NCBI GenBank assembly: GCA_964474375.1 | Contig: CAYYSG010000021.1 | Location: 1-11,235, forward strand | Origin: 2-01-FULL-33-17 sp964474375 | GTDB lineage: Bacteria; Patescibacteriota; Minisyncoccia; Phycocordibacterales; UBA9973 | DNA length: 11,235 nt | Reading direction: 5' to 3' | In this document: piece by piece, positions 1 through 5,811 of the stretch | Layout of the letters: each line of letters opens with the position of its first letter | How positions within the stretch are numbered: position 1 is the stretch's first letter | Position numbers and translations under genes: made by a program | Notes under the pieces: generated by a model | Told to the model about the DNA's origin: nothing | Seen by the model: only the letters and a program-made list of their open reading frames with translations | Database searches by the model: none

Positions 1-59
1 TGCATGCCTTATCCACGCCGCCAGCGTTCATCCTGAGCTAGGATCAAACTCTTTTTAAA
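1..59 (-). rRNA. rrs: 16S ribosomal RNA, 5' end only (gene continues left of window)
   Basis: Read on the minus strand, this stretch begins with AAAAAGAGTTTGATCCTAGC, followed by TCAGGATGAACGCTGGCGG and CGTGGATAAGGCATGCA. These are the universally conserved first ~60 nt of bacterial 16S rRNA (E. coli positions ~1-59). The 5' end at ~59 is set by aligning AGAGTTTG with E. coli nt 8. The rest of the gene lies outside the window. The GGCGTGGATAAGGCATGCA wording suggests Parcubacteria/CPR. A single A replaces the usual G in CCTGGCTCAG, giving CCTAGCTCAG. The identity as 16S is clear; the exact mature end is approximate because it is set by processing. Confidence 0.96.
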
Positions 60-60
60 A

Positions 61-80
61 GTACTACTAAAAGTATGTAC
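61..80 (-). repeat. Short imperfect hairpin just upstream of 16S
   Basis: GTACTAC (61-67) can pair with GTA-T-GTAC (73-80), leaving one bulged base and a loop of TAAAA. It abuts the predicted mature 16S 5' end (~59). It may be part of the processing region where the leader pairs with sequence downstream of 16S, which is not in this window. The stem is short and support is weak. Confidence 0.25.
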
Positions 81-131
81 TTCATAAAGCGAAACAAAAG
101 AAAATCAATTCTTCTGCTTCCATTTTGCTCT

Positions 132-150
132 AGTTAACACCTTGTTAACT
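132..150 (-). repeat. Hairpin AGTTAAC/GTTAACT in rRNA leader
   Basis: A perfect 7-bp inverted repeat, AGTTAAC (132-138) and GTTAACT (144-150), encloses a 5-nt loop. It sits in the leader about 75 nt before mature 16S. It is AT-rich with no U-tract after it on the minus strand, so it is not a terminator. A role in pre-rRNA folding is only a guess. Confidence 0.4.
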
Positions 151-190
151 TATTGGAATTAAACTTAAATTTGCACTTGAATGTGTGATT

Positions 191-230
191 ATTAATGCCC
201 ACATGCGACTCCTCGCATTTGGGACTTAAT
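191..230 (-). repeat. Long interrupted hairpin in the rRNA leader
   Basis: An inverted repeat spans 40 nt: outer arms ATTAA/TTAAT (191-195/226-230), middle CCC/GGG (198-200/221-223), inner perfect ATGCGA/TCGCAT (203-208/213-218), and a 4-nt loop (209-212). The three stems are separated by 2x2 mismatches. In leftward RNA the loop reads GGAG. It lies between the boxA-like site and 16S, so it would form in the pre-rRNA leader. Leader folding or processing is a plausible role; the function is inferred. Confidence 0.6.
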
Positions 231-250
231 GATCTTGTTTAGTATAAAAA

Positions 251-283
251 TGTCAAAGTTCATTTTTCCTCGATTTAACGAGG
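251..283 (-). promoter_or_regulatory. boxB-boxA-like rRNA antitermination site in the leader
   Basis: In the leftward rRNA leader a perfect 5-bp hairpin, CCTCG-TTAAAT-CGAGG (283-268), is followed after 6 nt by GAACTTTGACA (261-251). The latter fits the boxA consensus GYUCUUUNANA at 9 of 11 positions. Hairpin first and boxA second is the order known from E. coli rrn leaders, where NusB/NusE bind boxA to make RNA polymerase resistant to Rho. The site lies downstream of the predicted P1 start. An alternative reading is that TTGACA (256-251) is the -35 of a second promoter, but the hexamer 17 nt on (ATCATT) is a poor -10. Confidence 0.45.
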
Positions 284-343
284 TCATTAGGGACTAAATT
301 AAAATGCCCTTTAAAATAGGACACTAAATTAGTCACTAGAAGT

Positions 344-371
344 AGTATACTCATGGCAAGAAAAAAGTCAA
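344..371 (-). promoter_or_regulatory. Probable rRNA operon promoter (P1)
   Basis: On the minus strand, TTGACT (371-366) and TATACT (349-344) are separated by 16 nt. These are near-consensus sigma70-type -35 and -10 boxes, pointing toward the 16S gene. The predicted start is near 337, which gives a leader of about 280 nt before 16S, a normal length for rRNA operons. It is the best minus-strand promoter I found in the interval. No experimental start is implied. Confidence 0.65.
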
Positions 372-432
372 GCGTTTTTACACTGGTTATCAAGGACTCT
401 TAATTCAGCCATACCTATGGTTTGGTCCCAGC

Positions 433-461
433 TTGTAAAACGAAGAACCATATGCTAGTAT
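433..461 (+). promoter_or_regulatory. Candidate secG promoter
   Basis: TTGTAA (433-438) and TAGTAT (456-461) are 17 nt apart. The predicted start (~468) falls almost on the ATG at 470, so the mRNA would be leaderless or nearly so. If this promoter is real, the upstream in-frame TTG (422) and ATG (452) cannot be the start. The boxes are imperfect and the region is AT-rich. Confidence 0.35.
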
Positions 462-469
462 ATAAAGGT

Positions 470-706
470 ATGGAACTCGTTCGCGTTAGTTTGCCTTGGG
501 CAATTCTCGGAATAGCTATTCTTATCGTCGCAGTGACGCTTCTTCAGCATTCCGATGCAAGTTTAGGTAGTGCATTTGGATCAGAAAGTGGCTCTCTCCA
601 CAGGACTCGCCGTGGTTTTGAAAAGTTTTTATTTATTCTAACAATAATCCTTGGAGTATTATTTGCTGGTTTAGTGGTGCTATCTCTTGTGCTTAAGACA
701 ATTTAA
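470..706 (+). CDS. secG: Preprotein translocase subunit SecG
   Basis: SecG is the small non-essential subunit of the SecYEG channel and helps SecA-driven protein export across the cytoplasmic membrane. From ATG 470 the protein has 78 residues, the usual SecG size. It shows two hydrophobic helices (about residues 7-26 and 51-75) joined by a short polar loop. The loop has the family features: LLQHSDASLGSAFG after helix 1, then a basic TRRGFEKFLFILT stretch leading into helix 2. In-frame alternatives upstream are ATG 452 (84 aa) and TTG 422 (94 aa); they add residues not typical of the family. No good Shine-Dalgarno is seen; AAAGG lies only 1 nt before ATG 470. It is the first gene of the rightward cluster, divergent from the rRNA operon. 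About 90 nt with its own promoter signals separates it from the next gene. Confidence 0.85.
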   Translation: MELVRVSLPWAILGIAILIVAVTLLQHSDASLGSAFGSESGSLHRTRRGFEKFLFILTIILGVLFAGLVVLSLVLKTI

Positions 707-724
707 GATTCACTCCCCGAATAA

Positions 725-737
725 CACTGATACAGTG
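725..737. repeat. Inverted repeat CACTG-ATA-CAGTG upstream of the next gene
   Basis: CACTG (725-729) and CAGTG (733-737) form a perfect 5-bp dyad, flanked by a second pair, ATAACA (721-726) and TGTTAT (741-746), that overlaps the -35 region of the promoter downstream. No T-run follows, so it is a poor terminator for secG. A protein-binding operator is possible but not demonstrated. Confidence 0.3.
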
Positions 738-739
738 AT

Positions 740-769
740 TTGTTATCGCAATGATTCGTACAATATAAT
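740..769 (+). promoter_or_regulatory. Probable promoter of the binding-protein/RNase J operon
   Basis: TTGTTA (740-745) and a perfect TATAAT (764-769) are separated by 18 nt. The predicted start near 776 gives a ~20-nt AT-rich leader before ATG 797, with no Shine-Dalgarno in it. This is the best plus-strand promoter in the window and would drive the downstream genes with their tight spacing. Confidence 0.6.
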
Positions 770-796
770 TGTATTGTAATTTATTCTATATTATTT

Positions 797-2575
797 ATGA
801 AAGAATCGCGTTTAAAACGCTTTAAAAGAAAATGGCAGGAACTCGAGTACGGTACACGTATTTTGTTCCAATCATTACCTAAAAGTAAGAAAAACATCAT
901 TATTGTGTTTATAACCGTTATGGTTATAGCTGGTTTTTTACTTGTGGGTAGTGCACGTAAGAATTTGTTAGTAGAAAAACCAATACCGGGTGGTGAATGG
1001 AAAGAAGGTATAGTTGGGTCTGTTCGTTTCATTAACCCAGTTTTAGCGGTTAGTAATATAGACAAAGACCTGACTAGTATTGTCCATGCTGGACTACTAC
1101 GCAGACTACCTGACGGTAGCTATACTGGTGATCTAGCTGACTCATACGAAATTGATAAAAGCGGCCTTGTATACACATTTGTACTAAAAGACGACATTAA
1201 ATTCCATGATGGTACTGAGGTAACATCAGACGATGTAATTTACACAATAGACCGAATAAAAGACCCTCTTGAAAAAAGTCCTAGGAATATTGAATGGCAA
1301 GGTGTTACCGCTAAAAGTCTTGATCCTAAAACAGTGGTTTTTACACTTAAACAACCCTTTGCTGACTTTCTAGATATAGCGACTGTTGGAATAATCCCGA
1401 AACATATTTATGGTAAATACGGAGCTGATGCTTTTACTCAAGCTGAGGAAAACATCAAAGCCATAGGTGCTGGCCCATACAAAATAACAAAGGTAAAAAC
1501 AAAAAAGAACATGCCGACTGTTATTAACCTAGAAAAGGCCCGCCGTGGAGTAGAGTTTGGTTACATTAAAAAAATAACCTTTAAATTCTTCGAAAACGAA
1601 AGTTCAGCGATTAGCGCTCTTACTAATGGTGAAATTGAGCACCTAGGTAGTGTAACTGCTAAATCAGCCAAAGAACTAAAAGAAAAAGGCTACCCTGTTA
1701 CACTGGCATCGTTCCCTAGACTATATGGTATATTTTTTAACCCCAAAAATAGTGACATTCTGAAGCAACCTAGAATAACAGAAGTTATTGCTAGTAGCAT
1801 AGACAAAGAACAAGTCATTGAATCAGTACTAAATGGTTTTGCTGAAAAAGTTGATGCCCCATTACCAACAAAACTAGAAGAAAGGATAAACATGCTTTAT
1901 ACCCCAATAGATGTAGAAAAAACCTTGAAATCTCAAGGATGGTCTATAGGAGAAGATGGCATCTGGGAAAAGAAAATTAGCATTATAAAACCAGGTTCAA
2001 AAAAAGCTGAGGAAAGTGTAGAAAAATTTTCTTTTACAATAGCAACTAGTGACACACCTGAACTTCGAGCTGGCGCTGAAGAAATAGCTACCGAGCTAAA
2101 AAGCAAAGGTATCATGGTGAGCGTCGCATCGTACGACAGCACGACTCTTGAAGAGAAAATCCGTACCCGTAACTACGAAGCCCTGTATTATGGTGTTCAA
2201 ATATCTCGCGAATCCCAAGTCTATGCTTTTTGGCATTCATCCCAAAGAGAACACCCTGGACTAAATATTTCCGGATATACCAACACAAGAGCCGACAGTG
2301 CACTGGAAAACTTACAAAAAGAAACCATCGAAGATTTAAGAATCTCTGAATGGAAAAAATTTGTAACTGCCTTCTACACGGATGTTCCAGCTGTATTTAT
2401 ATATTCCCCATCTTATATATATGTGCACAAAAATAAACTGCCTTTTGAAATGCTAACATCTATCCACACAGCGGCGGACAGATTTATAAATATTAGAGAC
2501 TGGTACTTAGAAACCGAACGAGTTCTACCATTCTTATACAAAAACAAAAAAACCGTTCACACTGATAATCTTTAA
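797..2575 (+). CDS. Membrane-anchored peptide-type ABC transporter substrate-binding protein (SBP family 5)
   Basis: This is an extracytoplasmic solute-binding protein of the DppA/OppA/NikA type (SBP_bac_5), which captures peptides or similar ligands for an ABC importer. The family signature is visible at residues 112-153: LADSYEIDKSGLVYTFVL, then KFHDGTEVTSDDVIYTIDR. At 592 residues it is a normal length or slightly long. The N-terminus has a basic cytosolic stretch (1-32) and one hydrophobic helix (about 33-51), but no lipobox. There is no cysteine in the whole protein, so it cannot be a classical lipoprotein and is probably held by an uncleaved signal anchor. No permease or ATPase gene is nearby. 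The ATG at 797 follows an AT-rich leader without Shine-Dalgarno; RNase J starts 12 nt after the stop. Ligand specificity cannot be read from the sequence. Confidence 0.9.
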   Translation: MKESRLKRFKRKWQELEYGTRILFQSLPKSKKNIIIVFITVMVIAGFLLVGSARKNLLVEKPIPGGEWKEGIVGSVRFINPVLAVSNIDKDLTSIVHAGLLRRLPDGSYTGDLADSYEIDKSGLVYTFVLKDDIKFHDGTEVTSDDVIYTIDRIKDPLEKSPRNIEWQGVTAKSLDPKTVVFTLKQPFADFLDIATVGIIPKHIYGKYGADAFTQAEENIKAIGAGPYKITKVKTKKNMPTVINLEKARRGVEFGYIKKITFKFFENESSAISALTNGEIEHLGSVTAKSAKELKEKGYPVTLASFPRLYGIFFNPKNSDILKQPRITEVIASSIDKEQVIESVLNGFAEKVDAPLPTKLEERINMLYTPIDVEKTLKSQGWSIGEDGIWEKKISIIKPGSKKAEESVEKFSFTIATSDTPELRAGAEEIATELKSKGIMVSVASYDSTTLEEKIRTRNYEALYYGVQISRESQVYAFWHSSQREHPGLNISGYTNTRADSALENLQKETIEDLRISEWKKFVTAFYTDVPAVFIYSPSYIYVHKNKLPFEMLTSIHTAADRFINIRDWYLETERVLPFLYKNKKTVHTDNL

Positions 2576-2587
2576 TAAAAAATAATT

Positions 2588-4627
2588 ATGACAAATCCAA
2601 ATACACAACCTTCCGGCCGAAATCCTGGAAAAAACAGTTCATCTAGTACACGTGTATATAGAAAAAACGATACAGAAAAAACTGCTAACACTGAAAATCC
2701 TGCTAATTCAAAACGTAGGGTTACTATAAATTCCCCAAAAAGGAACCCAAACAATGACAACAGAAAAACTCAAAAAGGAGGATTTTCTCAAAATCGTACA
2801 AACAACTCGAAGAAACCTCTTGGTGCTAGTTACCAATTCTCAAAATTTGGTCGCAGCAAAAACGCCAACGTACCCCGTAGTTTTTCACAGCCATCACTAA
2901 TCGAAAAATTCACTTCTAAAAACAAGCTGGCAATCCTGCCACCGAAAGATGGAGACATCCGCATAATCCCACTGGGTGGCGTAGAGGAAATTGGTAAAAA
3001 CATGACTGTCATTGAAATTGGCGAAGACATCATCGTTATTGATGCTGGTATGCAATTCAAAACTGAAGAAACCCCAGGAGTAGACTACATTATCCCGAAT
3101 ACAACGTATCTTGAAGAAAGAAAAGACCGTATTCGTGGTATCGTAATAACCCACGGTCACCTTGACCACATCGGTGGATTATCGCTAGTTGCATCACGTA
3201 TTGGTAACCCACCAATATATTCAAGACACCTAACCAACCTATTGATCGAAAAAAGACACACAGACTTCCCGGCATTACCAAAGCTAAATTTAATTGATGT
3301 AGAAAAAAATGAAGTAATAACATTAGGTAAAATCCGTGTTAGGACTTTTGGAGTTACTCACACTATCCCCGACTCTATGGGAGTAATCATTGAGACTCCA
3401 TATGGAGTTATAGTGAACCCAGGTGACTACAAATTAGGACAAGACGTTCACGGTATACCAGCAGAATCAGAAGAAGAAGAATACAGTATATTTGAAAAAG
3501 AAAAGGTACTGCTTCTTTTTGCTGACTCAACCAATATTGAAAAAGAAGGATTCTCTATCCCTGAAAAACATGCTCATGATGGATTAGAAAAAATAATCCG
3601 CTCTATTGGAGGACGTCTTATTATCTCTGCGTTCGGTTCACATATCACACGATTGATACACATTATCAAAGTAGCAGAAGAACTAAACAAAAAAGTAGCA
3701 CTCGAGGGTAGATCTATTCGTACAAACCTAGAAGTCGCTATCCAGTCTGGAATATTAGATGTTAAAAAAGATACAATAATTTCAACTGAAAATGTACACG
3801 AATACCCAAAAGACCGTGTAATCATTCTATCCACTGGTGCTCAAGGCGAAGAATTCTCAGCCCTAATGCGTGCTAGTAACAAAACACACAAAAGCTTCAA
3901 ACTAGAACCTGGTGACACTATTGTATTGTCAGCTTCAACTATTCCTGGAAATGAAATTTCTGTCCAAAGACTAAAGGACAACATTGCTCGTCAAGGTGTA
4001 AAAATAATAAACTACAACACAAATGAAGCTACTATTCATGCAACAGGTCATGGAAATAAAGAAGACATAAGATGGCTACATGAAAAATTAAAGGAAAAGT
4101 TCTTCATACCAGTTCATGGTTGGCATTCATTCTTGCGTCAGCACGCTGACCTAGCAATGGAAACAGGAATACCAAAAGAAAATATTGTGGTTCCTGACAA
4201 TGGAAATATAATTGAAATTATTGAAGGTGGTAGTAAAATAGTTGTTCGTAAAGAAAAAGCTCCATCAGCAACTATGATAGTTGATGGTCATTCAGTTGGA
4301 GATTTACACGATGTTGTAATTCGTGACCGCCAAATGCTATCACAAGATGGTATGTTTGTACTGATTGCATCAGTTAATGCCAGAACTCGCAAACTAGTTA
4401 AATCCCCTGATATTATTTCCCGTGGATTTGTTTACCTGAAAGAAAACCAGGAGTTGCTTCGTGATGTAAGAATCCTGATAAAGAAAACTATTGAAAACGG
4501 ATCAGGCAATTTGAACGAAAATTCTGTTGAAATAATAAAAGAATCACTAGGTGAACAAATTTCAAGAATACTTTTCCAAAAAACAGCAAAGCGACCTTTG
4601 GTAATTCCTGTTATAATAGCACTATAG
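2588..4627 (+). CDS. rnj: Ribonuclease J (metallo-beta-lactamase/beta-CASP family)
   Basis: RNase J is a zinc-dependent 5'-3' exonuclease and endonuclease for mRNA decay and rRNA maturation in bacteria. The 679-residue protein has a metallo-beta-lactamase core from about residue 120 with HGHLDH at 189-194, a later metal His (258) and NPGDY (277-281). The beta-CASP part holds FADSTN (311-316), TGAQGEEFSAL (416-426), HATGH (484-488) and PVHG (508-511). A C-terminal domain ends in RPLVIPVII. Known RNase J proteins have about 550-560 residues; the excess is a ~115-residue N-terminal extension rich in Asn, Lys, Ser, Arg and Thr, without hydrophobic blocks and likely disordered. No in-frame ATG precedes the core within the extension, so the long form is probably genuine. 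It sits 12 nt after the binding-protein gene and 20 nt before the MFS gene. No Shine-Dalgarno is evident. Confidence 0.95.
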   Translation: MTNPNTQPSGRNPGKNSSSSTRVYRKNDTEKTANTENPANSKRRVTINSPKRNPNNDNRKTQKGGFSQNRTNNSKKPLGASYQFSKFGRSKNANVPRSFSQPSLIEKFTSKNKLAILPPKDGDIRIIPLGGVEEIGKNMTVIEIGEDIIVIDAGMQFKTEETPGVDYIIPNTTYLEERKDRIRGIVITHGHLDHIGGLSLVASRIGNPPIYSRHLTNLLIEKRHTDFPALPKLNLIDVEKNEVITLGKIRVRTFGVTHTIPDSMGVIIETPYGVIVNPGDYKLGQDVHGIPAESEEEEYSIFEKEKVLLLFADSTNIEKEGFSIPEKHAHDGLEKIIRSIGGRLIISAFGSHITRLIHIIKVAEELNKKVALEGRSIRTNLEVAIQSGILDVKKDTIISTENVHEYPKDRVIILSTGAQGEEFSALMRASNKTHKSFKLEPGDTIVLSASTIPGNEISVQRLKDNIARQGVKIINYNTNEATIHATGHGNKEDIRWLHEKLKEKFFIPVHGWHSFLRQHADLAMETGIPKENIVVPDNGNIIEIIEGGSKIVVRKEKAPSATMIVDGHSVGDLHDVVIRDRQMLSQDGMFVLIASVNARTRKLVKSPDIISRGFVYLKENQELLRDVRILIKKTIENGSGNLNENSVEIIKESLGEQISRILFQKTAKRPLVIPVIIAL

Positions 4628-4637
4628 CAGATATAAT
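4609..4637 (+). promoter_or_regulatory. Possible internal promoter before the MFS gene
   Basis: A perfect TATAAT (4632-4637) lies 10 nt before ATG 4648, with TGTTAT (4609-4614) 17 nt upstream of it inside the end of the RNase J gene. The same TGTTAT-17-TATAAT pairing occurs at 741-769. The predicted start (~4644) would leave only ~4 nt of leader. It could add transcription within the operon; the AT-rich setting makes chance matches likely. Confidence 0.35.
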
Positions 4638-4647
4638 TTGAGTCAAC

Positions 4648-5811
4648 ATGCATTTTAAAGATATTTATAATAAATTACTATACGTAGCTTACTTCTTTTT
4701 TTCTTGGGCTATTGGGTTTACGGCTTATTCGAATTCAACAGTAATAGAAGCAGTTAACGGGCGGTCAAGTATTGGGTTTATTTATGGTATATCTTCAGCT
4801 TTGGCTTTGGTTCTGTCTACTTGGGCTATACCCTACATCATAGTAAAGCTTGGGAACAGAAAAACAGTAACCCTGGCTATTATAGTAAAAATATTGTCTG
4901 TTCTGGGTATAAAATATTTTGTATCCCCGGCTTGGTTTGGAATATCTTTTATTCTTTTCTTGGCTACACAGATACTAATATCTTTTAGCTTTGACATATT
5001 CTTTGAACACAACACAAACAAAGAAAGTTCCGCAAAGACTCGAGGCTCAATGGTAGCACTCCAGCACATCGGTAGAATGCTTGGCCCAATAATGGCAGCA
5101 GTTATAACCGTTCAAATGGGTATGCGTGCACCTTATACAGTATCAATGATATTAATGCTGATTTGTGGAGTACTACTCATATTGTCTACAAAAAACTTTA
5201 AGGACAAAATTCATATACCTGGATCCTTGATAAAATCATTTAATTCAATCAAGTCACGTCCTGCGGTTAGGAAATCATTGTTTTCATTATTATTACTGCA
5301 TATATTCTATGCATTAATGGTTACTTTTGTACCTATATATTTAGCTGATGTAAAAGGCATAGATCCGGAATCACTCGGTCTTATATTTACTATCATGCTG
5401 GCTCCTTTTGTTATCCTAGGATACCCTATTGGTAAACATATTGACTCTGGCGCATCAGGACGTAGTATGGCAAGAACTGGTATTTTTATACTAGCAATTA
5501 CAACATTCATGTTTCCTTTTATAGAAACAACTTCATTAGTTGTTTGGGGTGCTATACTTATACTGTCCCGTGTAGGAGCTGTCTTACTGGAAACTGCAGG
5601 AGATGGTATATTCTTTAAAAATATCGACGAGGAAGAAACAGAGCTATTAGGCATTATGCGTGATATGCAACCTATTGGATATTTCATTGCTTCCTTTATT
5701 GCTGTTGTCACACTGGCTATTGGAAATATAAGTCACATATTCTATGTGGTTGGCTTAATTTTAACAATCGGAATTATTACTACTAGAAAGAAAAAACATG
5801 CGTATAAATAA
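4648..5811 (+). CDS. Major facilitator superfamily (MFS) transporter
   Basis: A 387-residue integral membrane protein with about 11-12 hydrophobic segments: residues ~10-28, 42-65, 72-90, 95-115, 142-158, 163-180, then after a polar central loop (181-208) ~210-232, 243-263, 276-293, 296-316, 341-361 and 363-380. The two halves with a charged middle loop, and a degenerate motif A (KLGNRKTV, 67-74) between helices 2 and 3, are MFS features. The first half ends with RPAVRKS before helix 7. The protein is at the small end of the family (usually 400-450). The substrate is unknown; efflux or uptake of a small molecule is equally possible. It follows RNase J by 20 nt, and its end overlaps the start of the next gene by 14 nt, so translational coupling is likely. 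No Shine-Dalgarno is visible. Confidence 0.85.
   Translation: MHFKDIYNKLLYVAYFFFSWAIGFTAYSNSTVIEAVNGRSSIGFIYGISSALALVLSTWAIPYIIVKLGNRKTVTLAIIVKILSVLGIKYFVSPAWFGISFILFLATQILISFSFDIFFEHNTNKESSAKTRGSMVALQHIGRMLGPIMAAVITVQMGMRAPYTVSMILMLICGVLLILSTKNFKDKIHIPGSLIKSFNSIKSRPAVRKSLFSLLLLHIFYALMVTFVPIYLADVKGIDPESLGLIFTIMLAPFVILGYPIGKHIDSGASGRSMARTGIFILAITTFMFPFIETTSLVVWGAILILSRVGAVLLETAGDGIFFKNIDEEETELLGIMRDMQPIGYFIASFIAVVTLAIGNISHIFYVVGLILTIGIITTRKKKHAYK

Noticed and set aside
228..256. Second rRNA promoter P2 with -35 TTGACA (256-251)
   Set aside because: The -35 is perfect but the hexamer 17 nt on is ATCATT, a poor -10. It also sits inside the boxA-like element. Kept as the alternative reading, not a feature.
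268..283. Rho-independent terminator at CCTCG/CGAGG
   Set aside because: On the minus strand it is followed by A5, not a T-run; on the plus strand the T-run precedes it.
221..337. Near-repeats of GGACTAAATTA type in the rRNA upstream region
   Set aside because: Copies near 224, 291 and 319 are short, AT-rich and irregular in spacing; not clearly above chance.
422..469. Upstream start for SecG at TTG 422 or ATG 452
   Set aside because: They add 8-16 residues not typical of SecG, with no good ribosome binding site. ATG 452 remains possible.
5307..5711. A 134-codon minus-strand frame
   Set aside because: It is entirely antisense to the MFS gene, whose membrane-segment codons create long stop-free antisense frames; no promoter or recognisable domain.
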